Source: Streptomyces massasporeus (GTDB taxonomy: Bacteria; Actinomycetota; Actinomycetes; Streptomycetales; Streptomycetaceae). From it: DNA of 64,000 nt. Below the pieces are notes generated by a model, which did not search any database, was not told the origin of the DNA, and saw nothing but the letters and a program-made list of their open reading frames with translations. The stretch is taken from NCBI RefSeq assembly GCF_014648995.1, contig NZ_BMSE01000010.1, forward strand, positions 201,992 through 265,991, read 5' to 3'. This document shows positions 17,605 through 25,001 of this stretch, in pieces. Position numbers and translations under genes: made by a program. The first letter of the stretch is position 1, and each line of letters starts with the position of its first letter.

Positions 17605-17961
17605 ATGAAGCAGTCTGCTGCCAAGACCCTCGGTGTCGCCGCTCTCGGTGCCGCCTTCGCCGCCGCCGGTGCGGGTGCCGCCAACGCCGCCCCGGCCGTC
17701 CCGGACACCGCCCAGGCCCTGGAGACCGTCACCGCGGCGCTCCCGGCGGAGCAGCTCTCCCAGACGCTGCCGGCGGGCTCGGGCGAGGCGGTGGGCCAGG
17801 GGCAGACCCTGGCCGGTACCGGTCTCGCCGCCGCCCAGCCGGTCGCCGGGCAGTTGCTCGCCCAGGGCCCGGCCGGCCCGGCTGCCAAGCTGCTCGGCGG
17901 GCTCCCGGTGCAGGACCTGCCCGCGCACGGCCTGCCGGTGAACGGCGTGCCGGCCGTCTGA
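17605..17961 (+). CDS. Small secreted Ala/Gly/Pro-rich protein
   Basis: A 118-residue protein with a clear Sec signal peptide (MKQSAAKTLGVAALGAAFAA, cleavage near ANAAPA, residue ~28). The mature part is low in complexity, rich in Ala, Gly, Pro, Leu and Gln, with no Cys and no catalytic motif. A similar secreted protein is encoded at 23920. Start ATG with CGAGGAC upstream; a strong hairpin follows. Function unknown. Confidence 0.75.
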   Translation: MKQSAAKTLGVAALGAAFAAAGAGAANAAPAVPDTAQALETVTAALPAEQLSQTLPAGSGEAVGQGQTLAGTGLAAAQPVAGQLLAQGPAGPAAKLLGGLPVQDLPAHGLPVNGVPAV

Positions 17962-17984
17962 CCCACCCGCCGAGGCGGACACAC

Positions 17985-18027
17985 ACGCCGATGGGGCGCA
18001 CCTGCACGGGGTGCGCCCCATCGGCGT
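17985..18027. terminator. Bidirectional hairpin terminator
   Basis: Perfect 16-bp stem ACGCCGATGGGGCGCA with its complement around an 11-base loop. It lies between the secreted-protein gene and the convergent PspC gene and can serve both. Confidence 0.85.
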
Positions 18028-18041
18028 TCTCGCAACGGGGC

Positions 18042-18254
18042 TTACCAGGCCGTCCGGGTCTTCCCGTGCACCTTGTCCTCCGAGGGCAGCACGATCCACA
18101 GCGCGATGTACAGCAGGAACTGCGGGCCGGGCAGCAGGCACGAGACGAGAAAGATCACGCGCATCGTCGTCGCGGAGGTGCCGAAGCGCCGTGCCAGCGC
18201 GGCGCACACTCCGCCGATCATGCGGCCGTGGGTGGGGCGGGCGAGGCGGGACAT
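18042..18254 (-). CDS. PspC-domain membrane protein
   Basis: A 70-residue protein made of one PspC domain: RPTHGRMIGGVCAALARRFG at the N-terminus, then a hydrophobic helix MRVIFLVSCLLPGPQFLLYIALWIVLP. PspC proteins sit in the membrane and sense or respond to envelope stress in other bacteria. It lies 62 bases after the VanZ gene on the same strand and may be the end of the afsQ operon. The start ATG 18254 is preceded by GAAGGAGTC on its strand. Confidence 0.88.
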   Translation of the reverse strand: MSRLARPTHGRMIGGVCAALARRFGTSATTMRVIFLVSCLLPGPQFLLYIALWIVLPSEDKVHGKTRTAW

Positions 18255-18316
18255 GTGCGACTCCTTCGTGAGGGTGTGTGAGGCCTCTCGTCCGAGTACC
18301 CCATCTGCACTCCACG

Positions 18317-18967
18317 CTACGGAGACGAAGGGGGCAAAGCGTCGCTCCACGGGGCGATCCCGACCCTGGGAATCGTCGGGGTCCGACCCTGAGCCGGCTC
18401 CTGAGGGTGCAGGGGCGCGCGGAGCGGGCGGGCGGTGGTGCGACGGCGCAGCCAGGAACGGCCCGCCGGAACCAGCGCGAGATGCGCGAGGGCCACGCCC
18501 AGGGTGTTCAGGAACAGTGAGTCGACGTCGACGACCTGACCGGGCACGCCCGTCTGCAACAGCTCGATGCCCCAGGAGAGCAGGGCGCCGGCCGCGACGG
18601 TGCGCAGCAGGGACGCCAGCGGCGAGACGACCAGCCTGCCGCCGACCAGCGGCAGCAGCGCACCCAGCGGAGCGAGCAGGGCCAGCCCCTCGCCGATCCG
18701 CCGGGCCGCCTCCGGCCAGCCCAGGGCGAGATCGGCCCGGATACCGGCGAACGGCCGCAGATTGGCGGGCATCACCCAGGGCACGTCCAGGGGCCGCAGC
18801 GTGAACCAGGCGACGAACGCGAGGTGGGCGACGAGGAGGACACCCCCTGTCACACGGATGCGGAACGCGGCGCTGCCGCCGATGGAGCCTTGACGCTGCA
18901 CGACCCCCAAGACGCGGCCTCCGGCAGGATCGGTTCCGGGATGGGCCCTGGTTGCCCTGTGAGGCAT
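18317..18967 (-). CDS. VanZ-family membrane protein
   Basis: VanZ-like integral membrane protein, 216 residues. Four hydrophobic helices are visible; the family motif region is LSWGIELLQTGVPGQVVDVDSLFLNTLGV, with the conserved E-x-x-Q and D-x-x-D-x-x-x-N pattern. VanZ domains are linked to glycopeptide/teicoplanin resistance and envelope processes, but most Streptomyces members are uncharacterised. The start lies 19 bases after the lipoprotein stop, so it is probably co-transcribed with afsQ1-afsQ2. The C-terminal ~40 residues are basic and Pro-rich. Confidence 0.85.
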   Translation of the reverse strand: MPHRATRAHPGTDPAGGRVLGVVQRQGSIGGSAAFRIRVTGGVLLVAHLAFVAWFTLRPLDVPWVMPANLRPFAGIRADLALGWPEAARRIGEGLALLAPLGALLPLVGGRLVVSPLASLLRTVAAGALLSWGIELLQTGVPGQVVDVDSLFLNTLGVALAHLALVPAGRSWLRRRTTARPLRAPLHPQEPAQGRTPTIPRVGIAPWSDALPPSSP

Positions 18968-18986
18968 ACGCCACAGGCGGGGCGGA

Positions 18987-19607
18987 TCACTCCCCGGCCG
19001 CGTCCTTCGACGGCGGTTCCGTGCTGCCCGGCCGGGCCCGCACCTCGTCGGTGCACTCGTAGCGGCGCGGGGACTCGGCGCCCGGCCCGCCCAGGACCAC
19101 CGAGCCGTCCCCCTCGGCCGCCGCCGAGTCGGAGAAGGTGCAGACGACCTGCGCGAGGGCGTACGAGGTGAGGCCGGCCGGCGCGGTGCTCAGCCGCAGC
19201 GTGTCGTCCGGGTCGCCGGGGCGCGGCCCGCCGACGGTGATGCCGCCGCGCACGTCCGTGCTGTAGCCGGCCTCCTTCTCGGCGGCCGACGTGGGTGCGG
19301 CGAGCTGGTCCAGCAGGCCCTGCGCGACCAGGATGCGCCGCTCGGAGTCGGCCGCGCCGTCCGGGACCCGCACGGTCCGGTCGACGGTCACCAGCGACGA
19401 CCCGCACAGCAGGAACACCTGCACCGGCAGCCCGCGGGCCGCCTGCGTGGAGACGTCCGGCTCGGCGAGCGAGCACTGCACCCGCGAGGGCGCCGGCCCG
19501 AAGTTCGTCGGCACCTCCGTGGCCCGGATCCCGCAGCCGGCCAGCAGCACGGCGAGCGCCGGAACGGCCAGCAGGCGGGGCACGGCCGCGAGACGTGCGG
19601 TCATCAT
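18987..19607 (-). CDS. Lipoprotein coupled to AfsQ2
   Basis: A 206-residue lipoprotein: signal with lipobox LAGC (Cys ~25), then a domain with several Cys residues (VQCSLAE, LLCGSS, VVCTFSD, YECTDE) that could form disulfides outside the membrane. Its first ATG overlaps the afsQ2 stop by four bases. In S. coelicolor the gene next to afsQ2 also encodes a lipoprotein, so this one is a good candidate for a sensor partner or modulator of the AfsQ2 kinase. No named domain was recognised with certainty. Confidence 0.85.
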   Translation of the reverse strand: MMTARLAAVPRLLAVPALAVLLAGCGIRATEVPTNFGPAPSRVQCSLAEPDVSTQAARGLPVQVFLLCGSSLVTVDRTVRVPDGAADSERRILVAQGLLDQLAAPTSAAEKEAGYSTDVRGGITVGGPRPGDPDDTLRLSTAPAGLTSYALAQVVCTFSDSAAAEGDGSVVLGGPGAESPRRYECTDEVRARPGSTEPPSKDAAGE

Positions 19608-21211
19608 GCGTCCCCCTTCGTGTCCTCGCCCTGGGGCCGGTCGGTGTCGCTCCCGGGCGTCAGCCCGTCCTCAGCGGGCTGCTCCTCCTCCGCGGGGGAC
19701 GTGCCGCGCGGGAGCCGCAGTGTGAAGACCGCACCCGAATCGGGCGAGTTGGCCGCGGTGATCTCGCCGCCGTGGATGTGGGCGTTCTCCAGCGCGATGG
19801 ACAGTCCCAGGCCGCTGCCCTCGGAACGCGGCCGGGAGGCGCTGGCCTTGTAGAAGCGGTCGAAGACGTGCGGCAGGACGTCCTCCGGGATGCCGGGGCC
19901 GTGGTCCTGCACCTCGATGACGATCGAGTCGTCCGCCTCCCGCACGGACACCCGCACCGGGGAGCCGCCGTGCTTGAGCGCGTTGCCGATGAGGTTGGCC
20001 AGGATGACGTCCAGGCGCCGCGGATCCAGCCGGGCGTGCAGGCCGCGCTCGGCGTCCAGCTCGACCGCGTCCAGCCAGGCACGGGCGTCGATGCAGGCGG
20101 TGATCTGGTCGGCGATATCGACGTCGTCCAGGACGAGCCGGGCGGTACCCGCGTCAAAACGCGTGACCTCCATCAGGTTCTCGACCAGGTCGTTCAGCCG
20201 CCGCGTCTCGCTGACCACCAGCCGGACGGCGGGTTCGATCATCGGGTCCATGCTGCCGGTCTCCGCCTCCAGCTCCTCCTCCAGGATCTCCGTCACGGCG
20301 GTGATCGCGGTGAGGGGGGTACGGAGCTCATGGCTCATGTCCGCGACGAACCGCCGGGACGCCTCGTCCCGGGCGGCCATGTCCTCGACCCGTTTCTCCA
20401 GCGCCTCGGCCGCGTAGTTGAACGTCCGTGACAGATCGGCCAGTTCGTCGGTCCCGGACACCCGCAGCCGGGTGTCCAGCTTGCCCTCGCCCAGCCGCCG
20501 TGCGGCCACCCCGAGCCGTTGCACCGGCTTCAGCACGGTCGTCGCCGCGGCCTGCGCGAGCAGCGCCGAGCCGATCAGCGCGAGCCCCGTGGCGATGCCC
20601 AGCGACCAGGCCAGCGAGTTGAGGTCCTTGGCCTCCGGCTCCAGCGACTTGAGCATGTAGCCGGTCGGGCCGCCGCCGATCACCCGCGTACCGGCCACCA
20701 GGTACGGGGTGTCGTGGTCGACTATGCGCTGCCAGTACAGGTGGTACGGGTGCTTGTTGGCCCCGTCGACCTTCTGCGTCCGGTTCACCGCCGTGCGCAG
20801 CGACTTCGGCACGTCCTGGAGCGAGAAGCCGTTCAGCCCGCCGGAGCTGCCGTAGACGGTCCGGCCCTCGGTGTCGCGGCCGACCAGCAGCACGCTGAAG
20901 CGCTGGTCGCTGCCCGCCATCTGGCCCGCGGTGTGCTGCAGTTCGTCCTGCGTCGGACGTTCGGGCAGCGCCCCCGCCCGGTTCTGCATCTCCTGCTCGA
21001 AGTCGCGCAGCACGGCGTCCTGGGTGCGGGTGAGCACCGCCTCGCGGTTGAGCCAGTACGCGATCCCCGACGCGGACACGGCGGCCGTCAGGGCCACCAG
21101 GCCGAAGACGACGACCAGTCGCAGCCGCAGGCTGGTGAAGCGCAGCCGCGACAGAGCTCCCTTGCGCGCCCCGGTCCAGCCGTGGGCCCCCCCTTGGTGC
21201 GCCTGGGTCAC
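19604..21211 (-). CDS. afsQ2: AfsQ2 sensor histidine kinase
   Basis: Membrane sensor kinase of the AfsQ1/Q2 two-component system, which responds to nitrogen-related conditions and influences antibiotic production in S. coelicolor (established). 535 residues from GTG 21211, which overlaps the afsQ1 stop (GTGA). Order: TM1 (~residues 25-45), extracytoplasmic loop, TM2 (~190-215), HAMP, HisKA with HELRTPLTA and the phosphorylated His294, then HATPase with NLIGNALKHG, DHGPGIP and GSGLGLSIA. An acidic tail follows. It is translated with the downstream lipoprotein. Confidence 0.95.
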   Translation of the reverse strand: MTQAHQGGAHGWTGARKGALSRLRFTSLRLRLVVVFGLVALTAAVSASGIAYWLNREAVLTRTQDAVLRDFEQEMQNRAGALPERPTQDELQHTAGQMAGSDQRFSVLLVGRDTEGRTVYGSSGGLNGFSLQDVPKSLRTAVNRTQKVDGANKHPYHLYWQRIVDHDTPYLVAGTRVIGGGPTGYMLKSLEPEAKDLNSLAWSLGIATGLALIGSALLAQAAATTVLKPVQRLGVAARRLGEGKLDTRLRVSGTDELADLSRTFNYAAEALEKRVEDMAARDEASRRFVADMSHELRTPLTAITAVTEILEEELEAETGSMDPMIEPAVRLVVSETRRLNDLVENLMEVTRFDAGTARLVLDDVDIADQITACIDARAWLDAVELDAERGLHARLDPRRLDVILANLIGNALKHGGSPVRVSVREADDSIVIEVQDHGPGIPEDVLPHVFDRFYKASASRPRSEGSGLGLSIALENAHIHGGEITAANSPDSGAVFTLRLPRGTSPAEEEQPAEDGLTPGSDTDRPQGEDTKGDA

Positions 21212-21885
21212 TGAGGCGCGTCCAGCCGGTAGCCGACACCCCGCACGGTACGGATCAGCGTCGGGGACGACGGCACGTCCTCGACCTTGGCGCGCAGCCG
21301 CTGGACACACGCGTCCACGAGCCGCGAGTCGCCCAGGTAGTCGTGCTCCCACACCAGCCGCAGCAACTGCTGGCGGGACAGCGCCTGGCCCGGCCGCCGG
21401 CTCAGCTCCAGCAGCAGCCGCAGCTCGGTCGGCGTGAGCTGGAGGTCCTCACCGTTCTTCGTCACGGTCATCGCCGAGCGGTCGATGACGAGGCTGCCGA
21501 AGCTCGCAGCGTCGTTCGACTCCCGCTCGCCGCGCCGCAGCACGGCCCGGATCCGGGCGTCGAGCACCCGCCCCTGGACCGGTTTGACGACGTAGTCGTC
21601 GGCGCCGGACTCCAGCCCGACCACCACGTCGATGTCATCGCTGCGCGCGGTCAGCAGGATGATCGGCAACTGGTCCGTGCGCCGGATGCGCCGGCACACC
21701 TCGAACCCGTCGATGCCGGGCAGCATCACGTCCAGCACGATCAGATCCGGCCGCTGCTCGCGAAGGAGCTTCAGACCGTCCTCACCGCTGGCAGCGGTCG
21801 CCACGCGGTGGCCCTGGCGCGTCAGTGAGAGCTCCAGGGCCGTCCGGATGGCGTCGTCGTCCTCGATCAGCAACAGGGAAGGCAC
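21208..21885 (-). CDS. afsQ1: AfsQ1 response regulator
   Basis: OmpR/PhoB-type response regulator, 225 residues from GTG 21885. The receiver domain has the acidic triad EDDD (8-11), phosphorylation site Asp52 in VLDVMLPG and Lys in VVKP (~104). The winged-helix DNA-binding domain spans ~125-225 (LTPTELRLLLELSRRPG, RTVRGVGYRL). It is divergent from sigQ; the intergenic region has a GTGAC-N6-GTGAC element matching the published AfsQ1 box, consistent with direct control of both sides. Confidence 0.95.
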   Translation of the reverse strand: MPSLLLIEDDDAIRTALELSLTRQGHRVATAASGEDGLKLLREQRPDLIVLDVMLPGIDGFEVCRRIRRTDQLPIILLTARSDDIDVVVGLESGADDYVVKPVQGRVLDARIRAVLRRGERESNDAASFGSLVIDRSAMTVTKNGEDLQLTPTELRLLLELSRRPGQALSRQQLLRLVWEHDYLGDSRLVDACVQRLRAKVEDVPSSPTLIRTVRGVGYRLDAPQ

Positions 21886-21997
21886 GCGCTCATTCTGGCC
21901 CATGGAGGGCTCGGGGTTCGACCGGTGGGGCCCACTCGATGCGAGCGGTACCGCCGACGTGTGTGCAGGAGCTGTGGTGGACCTGTGGCCGACCCCT

Positions 21998-22013
21998 GTG
22001 ACAGGTCTGTGAC
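21998..22013. promoter_or_regulatory. AfsQ1-box direct repeat
   Basis: GTGAC-N6-GTGAC fits the reported AfsQ1 consensus GTnAC-n6-GTnAC. It lies between divergent afsQ1 and sigQ, ~110 bases from each start. Confidence 0.75.
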
Positions 22014-22123
22014 AGTCGGCGGACACGGCCATGAAAGTGCCGCGGCAAGCTTTTCGGCACAGGCAAGGAAGCCCGCCCCAACCGGCGGGCCGCACAACGG
22101 AAGTCCACGACGGGGGGCGCGAG

Positions 22124-22948
22124 ATGAACACGCTGCACGGCATCAGCACCAGCGCAGTTGTCACGCGTCTGCACGACGTGCACAGGGGTTCCGAGAAGTC
22201 CGGTGTCGATGGGGGCCCCTCCCGCGCGAGCGTAGCCGAGCGTGGGGGAGGGCGGGGGTGCGCTCGCGGCACCGGGCGTCAGCACACCGCGTTCATGACG
22301 GTGGTTGACGCACCCACGGGGGAGATCAACAAGGGGTCCGCGGCGGCAGCCGCCACGGGCACCGTCGGGGGAGCAGCGTACGGGGAGGGCTCGGGGGAGC
22401 GCCGTTCGCTGACGGAGACCGTAGATGCCGAAGCGGCGTTTACCGCCTACGTCCAGGAGCGCCGCGCCTCCCTGTACGCGACCGCCTACCACCTCACCGG
22501 TGACCGCTTCGAGGCCGAGGACCTGCTGCAGAGCGCGCTGTTCTCGACCTACCGGGCGTGGGACCGGATCAGTGACAAGGCGGCGGTCGGCGGATACCTC
22601 CGCCGCACCATGACCAACCTGCACATCAGCGCCTGGCGGCGCCGCAAGCTCAACGAGTACCCGACCGAGGAACTGCCGGAGACGCCCGGTGACACGGACG
22701 CGATGCGCGGCACCGAGCTGCGCGCGGTCCTGTGGCAGGCGCTGGCCCGGCTGCCCGAACTCCAGCGCACCATGCTGGTCCTGCGCTACTACGAGGGCCG
22801 CACGGACCCGGAGATCGCGGAGATCCTCGACATCAGTGTCGGCACGGTGAAGTCCAGCATCTGGCGGTCGCTCCGCCGGCTGCGCGAGGACGAGGTCCTC
22901 AGCTTCGGCCGTGACGAGGAGGACGCCTTCGGCGAGCTTGTCGCCTGA
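22124..22948 (+). CDS. sigQ: ECF sigma factor SigQ
   Basis: ECF sigma factor divergent from afsQ1; in S. coelicolor sigQ is an AfsQ1 target that counteracts the AfsQ1/Q2 system. 274 residues from ATG 22124 (GGGGGGCG upstream). Region 2 is ATAYHLTGDRFEAEDLLQSA (residues ~120-140) and region 4 LPELQRTMLVLRYYEGRTDPEIAEIL (~210-235). The first ~100 residues are long and low in complexity for an ECF factor, and residues ~31-43 are encoded by a hairpin repeat (22216-22252). Starts further in, such as the ATG at 22295 (MTVVDAPTGE), would exclude this segment, so the N-terminus needs proof. Confidence 0.92.
   Translation: MNTLHGISTSAVVTRLHDVHRGSEKSGVDGGPSRASVAERGGGRGCARGTGRQHTAFMTVVDAPTGEINKGSAAAAATGTVGGAAYGEGSGERRSLTETVDAEAAFTAYVQERRASLYATAYHLTGDRFEAEDLLQSALFSTYRAWDRISDKAAVGGYLRRTMTNLHISAWRRRKLNEYPTEELPETPGDTDAMRGTELRAVLWQALARLPELQRTMLVLRYYEGRTDPEIAEILDISVGTVKSSIWRSLRRLREDEVLSFGRDEEDAFGELVA
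22216..22252 (+). repeat. Palindromic repeat within N-terminal part of sigQ
   Basis: An imperfect hairpin with outer arms CTCCC (22219-22223) and GGGAG (22246-22250) and inner GCGAG/CGAGC elements around GTAGC. It resembles a small palindrome recalled as dispersed in Streptomyces genomes. If translation begins at 22124 it encodes a Ser/Ala/Arg-rich insert. Confidence 0.55.
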
Positions 22949-23158
22949 AGGTTCGGGGGGGCACCGCAAAGGGGGCCCACGGGGGAACTGCAGGGACGCT
23001 GGGGGGCGTCTTGGCAGGAGAGTGGGGGACTGCGGAGACGCTGGGGGGTGTCTCCGCAGGGCGGGGGAGGACAACGGGGGAACACAGGAGCGGGGCTGGA
23101 GGGCCGGGGGGTCCGTCCAGTCCCGTTTTCCTTTGTGCCCTGACCGCGGCCTGGCCGG
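22949..23158. terminator. Two tandem hairpins between sigQ and P-loop kinase genes
   Basis: The gap between these convergent genes has no ORF of note. It holds two related ~40-base units. The second forms a perfect 10-bp stem, CTGCGGAGAC/GTCTCCGCAG (23030-23039 and 23050-23059); the first (22989-23017) is an imperfect version. Both contain GACGCTGGGGGG. They probably act as a bidirectional terminator that arose by local duplication. Confidence 0.6.
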
Positions 23159-23794
23159 TCAGGCCGCCGTACGGAGGCTCGCGCACCGGCCGGCCGCCGC
23201 TGCCGCCAGGCGGCCCATCGCCTCGTCGCGGTCGCAGGCGTACGCGCCCAGCGCCGTCTGGCGGGCGACGATCGTGCGCTCCTGCCGCATCAGGCGCCAG
23301 CCGCGGCGCAGCAGGAAGGGCACCGACTTGCGGCCCTCCTTCAGATCCCGCAGGAACCGGCGGCGGAACGTCTTCACCGGGCCGCGGCTCAGGCACAGCG
23401 CGTCGGCGAGGACGCCGAGTTCGCGACAGCGCGTGACGATCTCCGCGGCGAAGATGCCCTCCGCGATGAACAGCGGGGTCCGCCCGATGTCGACCGTCTC
23501 CACGCCGGTGCGGGCGCTGAGCGAGAGGTCGTAGAGGGGAACGTCCGTGCGGCCCGTGCGGCACAGCCGGGTGATCGCGGCGACGGCGGTGTCCGCGTCC
23601 CACGAGTCGGGGTGGTCCCAGTCGATGTCGGAGCTCTCCGCCACGAGCGGCAGTGTCGGGTCGTCGCCCTCCTTGTAGAAGTCGTCGAGCCGCAGCACCG
23701 GAAGGCCGGAGCGGGCCGCGAGGAGGGACTTGCCGGAGCCGGAAGGGCCGCAGAGCAGCACGACTCGCGTCGGTATGGGCAGAGGAGAACTCAC
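23159..23794 (-). CDS. Uridine-kinase-like P-loop protein
   Basis: P-loop kinase of the uridine kinase/phosphoribulokinase-like group, 211 residues from GTG 23794 (the frame is open back to 23863). Walker A GPSGSGKS is near residue 15, followed by PVLRLDDFYKEGDDPTLP, typical of the uridine-kinase acceptor-site strand, then DWDHPDSWD and FIAEGIFAAE. Phosphorylation of uridine/cytidine would fit the nucleoside theme, but its divergence and lack of the regulon palindrome make the substrate uncertain. It converges on sigQ. Confidence 0.8.
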   Translation of the reverse strand: MSSPLPIPTRVVLLCGPSGSGKSLLAARSGLPVLRLDDFYKEGDDPTLPLVAESSDIDWDHPDSWDADTAVAAITRLCRTGRTDVPLYDLSLSARTGVETVDIGRTPLFIAEGIFAAEIVTRCRELGVLADALCLSRGPVKTFRRRFLRDLKEGRKSVPFLLRRGWRLMRQERTIVARQTALGAYACDRDEAMGRLAAAAAGRCASLRTAA

Positions 23795-23919
23795 GGGACA
23801 CCAGTGTGAGGCATCGACCGGGGGCCGTACGACCCCGCGGGTCGGCTTTGATGCGCGCGTCACATCTCAACTACCCTTCGTGTCGTTCCGATTACCCACA
23901 GCGTCAGAAGGTGGCAGCG

Positions 23920-24321
23920 ATGGCCCGACACGACTCACCCATGAAGCCGACCGCCCAACGTGCCCTGGCCGTCCTCGCGACCGCCGGCATCGCGCTGGGA
24001 GCGGGTGCGGGTGCGGCGGCGGCCGCGGCGGGCACCGGCTCGGTCCTGGACGTGGTCCACACCTCTGTGGGGAAGACCGACCCCCGGGCCGGCCTCCAGG
24101 CGGCGAGCGACACCCTCTCCTACGCCACCGGCACCGTCACGGGCCTCAAGCCCAACCCCCTCGCCGGCACGGGAGTCGACCCGCTCGACAACAGCGTCGG
24201 CACCGAGGTCGCCGACTTCAAGCCGATGTCGTCCCGTGAGGTGACGGGACCGGTGGCTCAGGCGCCGTCGATCGGGGGCATCCCGGTGGTGGAGCGCCTG
24301 GGCGAGCCGCTCTCGCGGTAA
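23920..24321 (+). CDS. Small secreted protein, ATLS-type
   Basis: A 133-residue exported protein: basic N-terminus, hydrophobic ALAVLATAGIALGAGAGAA, signal cleavage probable near residue 38. The mature part is acidic/neutral without Cys and ends VVERLGEPLSR. It resembles the secreted protein at 17605 in size and composition. AGAAGG lies 8 bases before the ATG. Function unknown. Confidence 0.75.
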   Translation: MARHDSPMKPTAQRALAVLATAGIALGAGAGAAAAAAGTGSVLDVVHTSVGKTDPRAGLQAASDTLSYATGTVTGLKPNPLAGTGVDPLDNSVGTEVADFKPMSSREVTGPVAQAPSIGGIPVVERLGEPLSR

Positions 24322-24322
24322 C

Positions 24323-24739
24323 TCACCGCCCTCGCAGCGGGACCTCCCGGACCAGCCACGCCACCCCGAAAGCCACGGCGCACAGCGCGGCCGTGCCGAA
24401 CGCGACACCGTGCAGGCCGTCCACCACACCGGTCCGGAACACGTCCTGGACCGGTTCCGGCAGGTCCCGCAACAGTCCGGGGGTGAGCTCCCCTTCGGTC
24501 AGCCGCCCGCCCCCGGCGCCGAGCCCGTCCGTCACGGCAGCCGTGAGCCGGCCGGTGTAGACGGACCCGAGGACGGCGACGCCCAGGGAGCCGCCGATGG
24601 TGCGCAGCAGTGTCTGGGTGCCGCTGGCCGCGCCCATGTCGCGGGGCTCGGCGTTGTTCATCGTGATGAGCATCGCCGGCTGCATCAGACAGCCGATGCC
24701 CACGCCGAGCGCCGGCGTCAGGCCGGAGGCGACGGGCAT
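24323..24739 (-). pseudogene. Truncated DHA2-type MFS exporter (C-terminal remnant)
   Basis: 138 residues that match only the last three to four helices of EmrB/QacA-type 14-helix exporters (GVGIGCLMQPAMLITM, GAASGTQTLLRTIGGSLGVAVLGS). Full-length members have ~480-500 residues. Homology-like sequence fades just upstream of 24739, where it meets a TetR fragment on the other strand. The remnant should not transport; a deletion has removed ~70% of the gene and its promoter. Confidence 0.8.
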
Positions 24740-24765
24740 CGTGAGAGGGCGGTGCCGCCGTCACC

Positions 24766-24927
24766 ATGCGCCGCCTCGCCACCAAGCTCGGCGTCGCCCC
24801 CATGGCGGCCTACCGGCACGTCAACGGCAAGGACGACCTCTGGGCGCTCATGATCGACCGGGCCTGGGAGTTCGCATTCGGCCTCGACTGCGTCCTCGAC
24901 GGCATCGGGCAGCGGCTCGGGATCTGA
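24766..24927 (+). pseudogene. TetR-family regulator remnant (53 codons)
   Basis: This short frame encodes MRRLATKLGVAPMAAYRHVN, the recognition half of a TetR helix-turn-helix, then GKDDLWALMIDRAW, and jumps to FAFGLDCVLDGI, a typical C-terminal segment of the TetR_C (tetracycline-repressor-like) domain. The N-terminal ~30 residues and the ~120-residue middle are missing. Together with the adjacent MFS remnant it is what is left of a divergent tetR-exporter pair. Confidence 0.75.
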
Positions 24928-24944
24928 GGCCGAGCGGACACGGA

Positions 24945-24984
24945 GAAGCCCCGGGCCTCCTGGACGGAGGAGGACCGGGGCTTC
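24945..24984. terminator. Hairpin downstream of short aldehyde dehydrogenase gene
   Basis: GAAGCCCCGG (24945-24954) and CCGGGGCTTC (24975-24984) form a perfect 10-bp stem with an inner partial CCTCC/GGAGG pair. It lies 17 bases beyond the stop of the minus-strand deoC operon and can end it. Confidence 0.8.
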
Positions 24985-25001
24985 CGTATCGAGGGGGCGG
25001 G

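Noticed and set aside
24323..24739. Intact small multidrug-type transporter
   Set aside because: Length and helices match only the C-terminal quarter of DHA2 MFS proteins, and the upstream sequence is a TetR fragment on the other strand.
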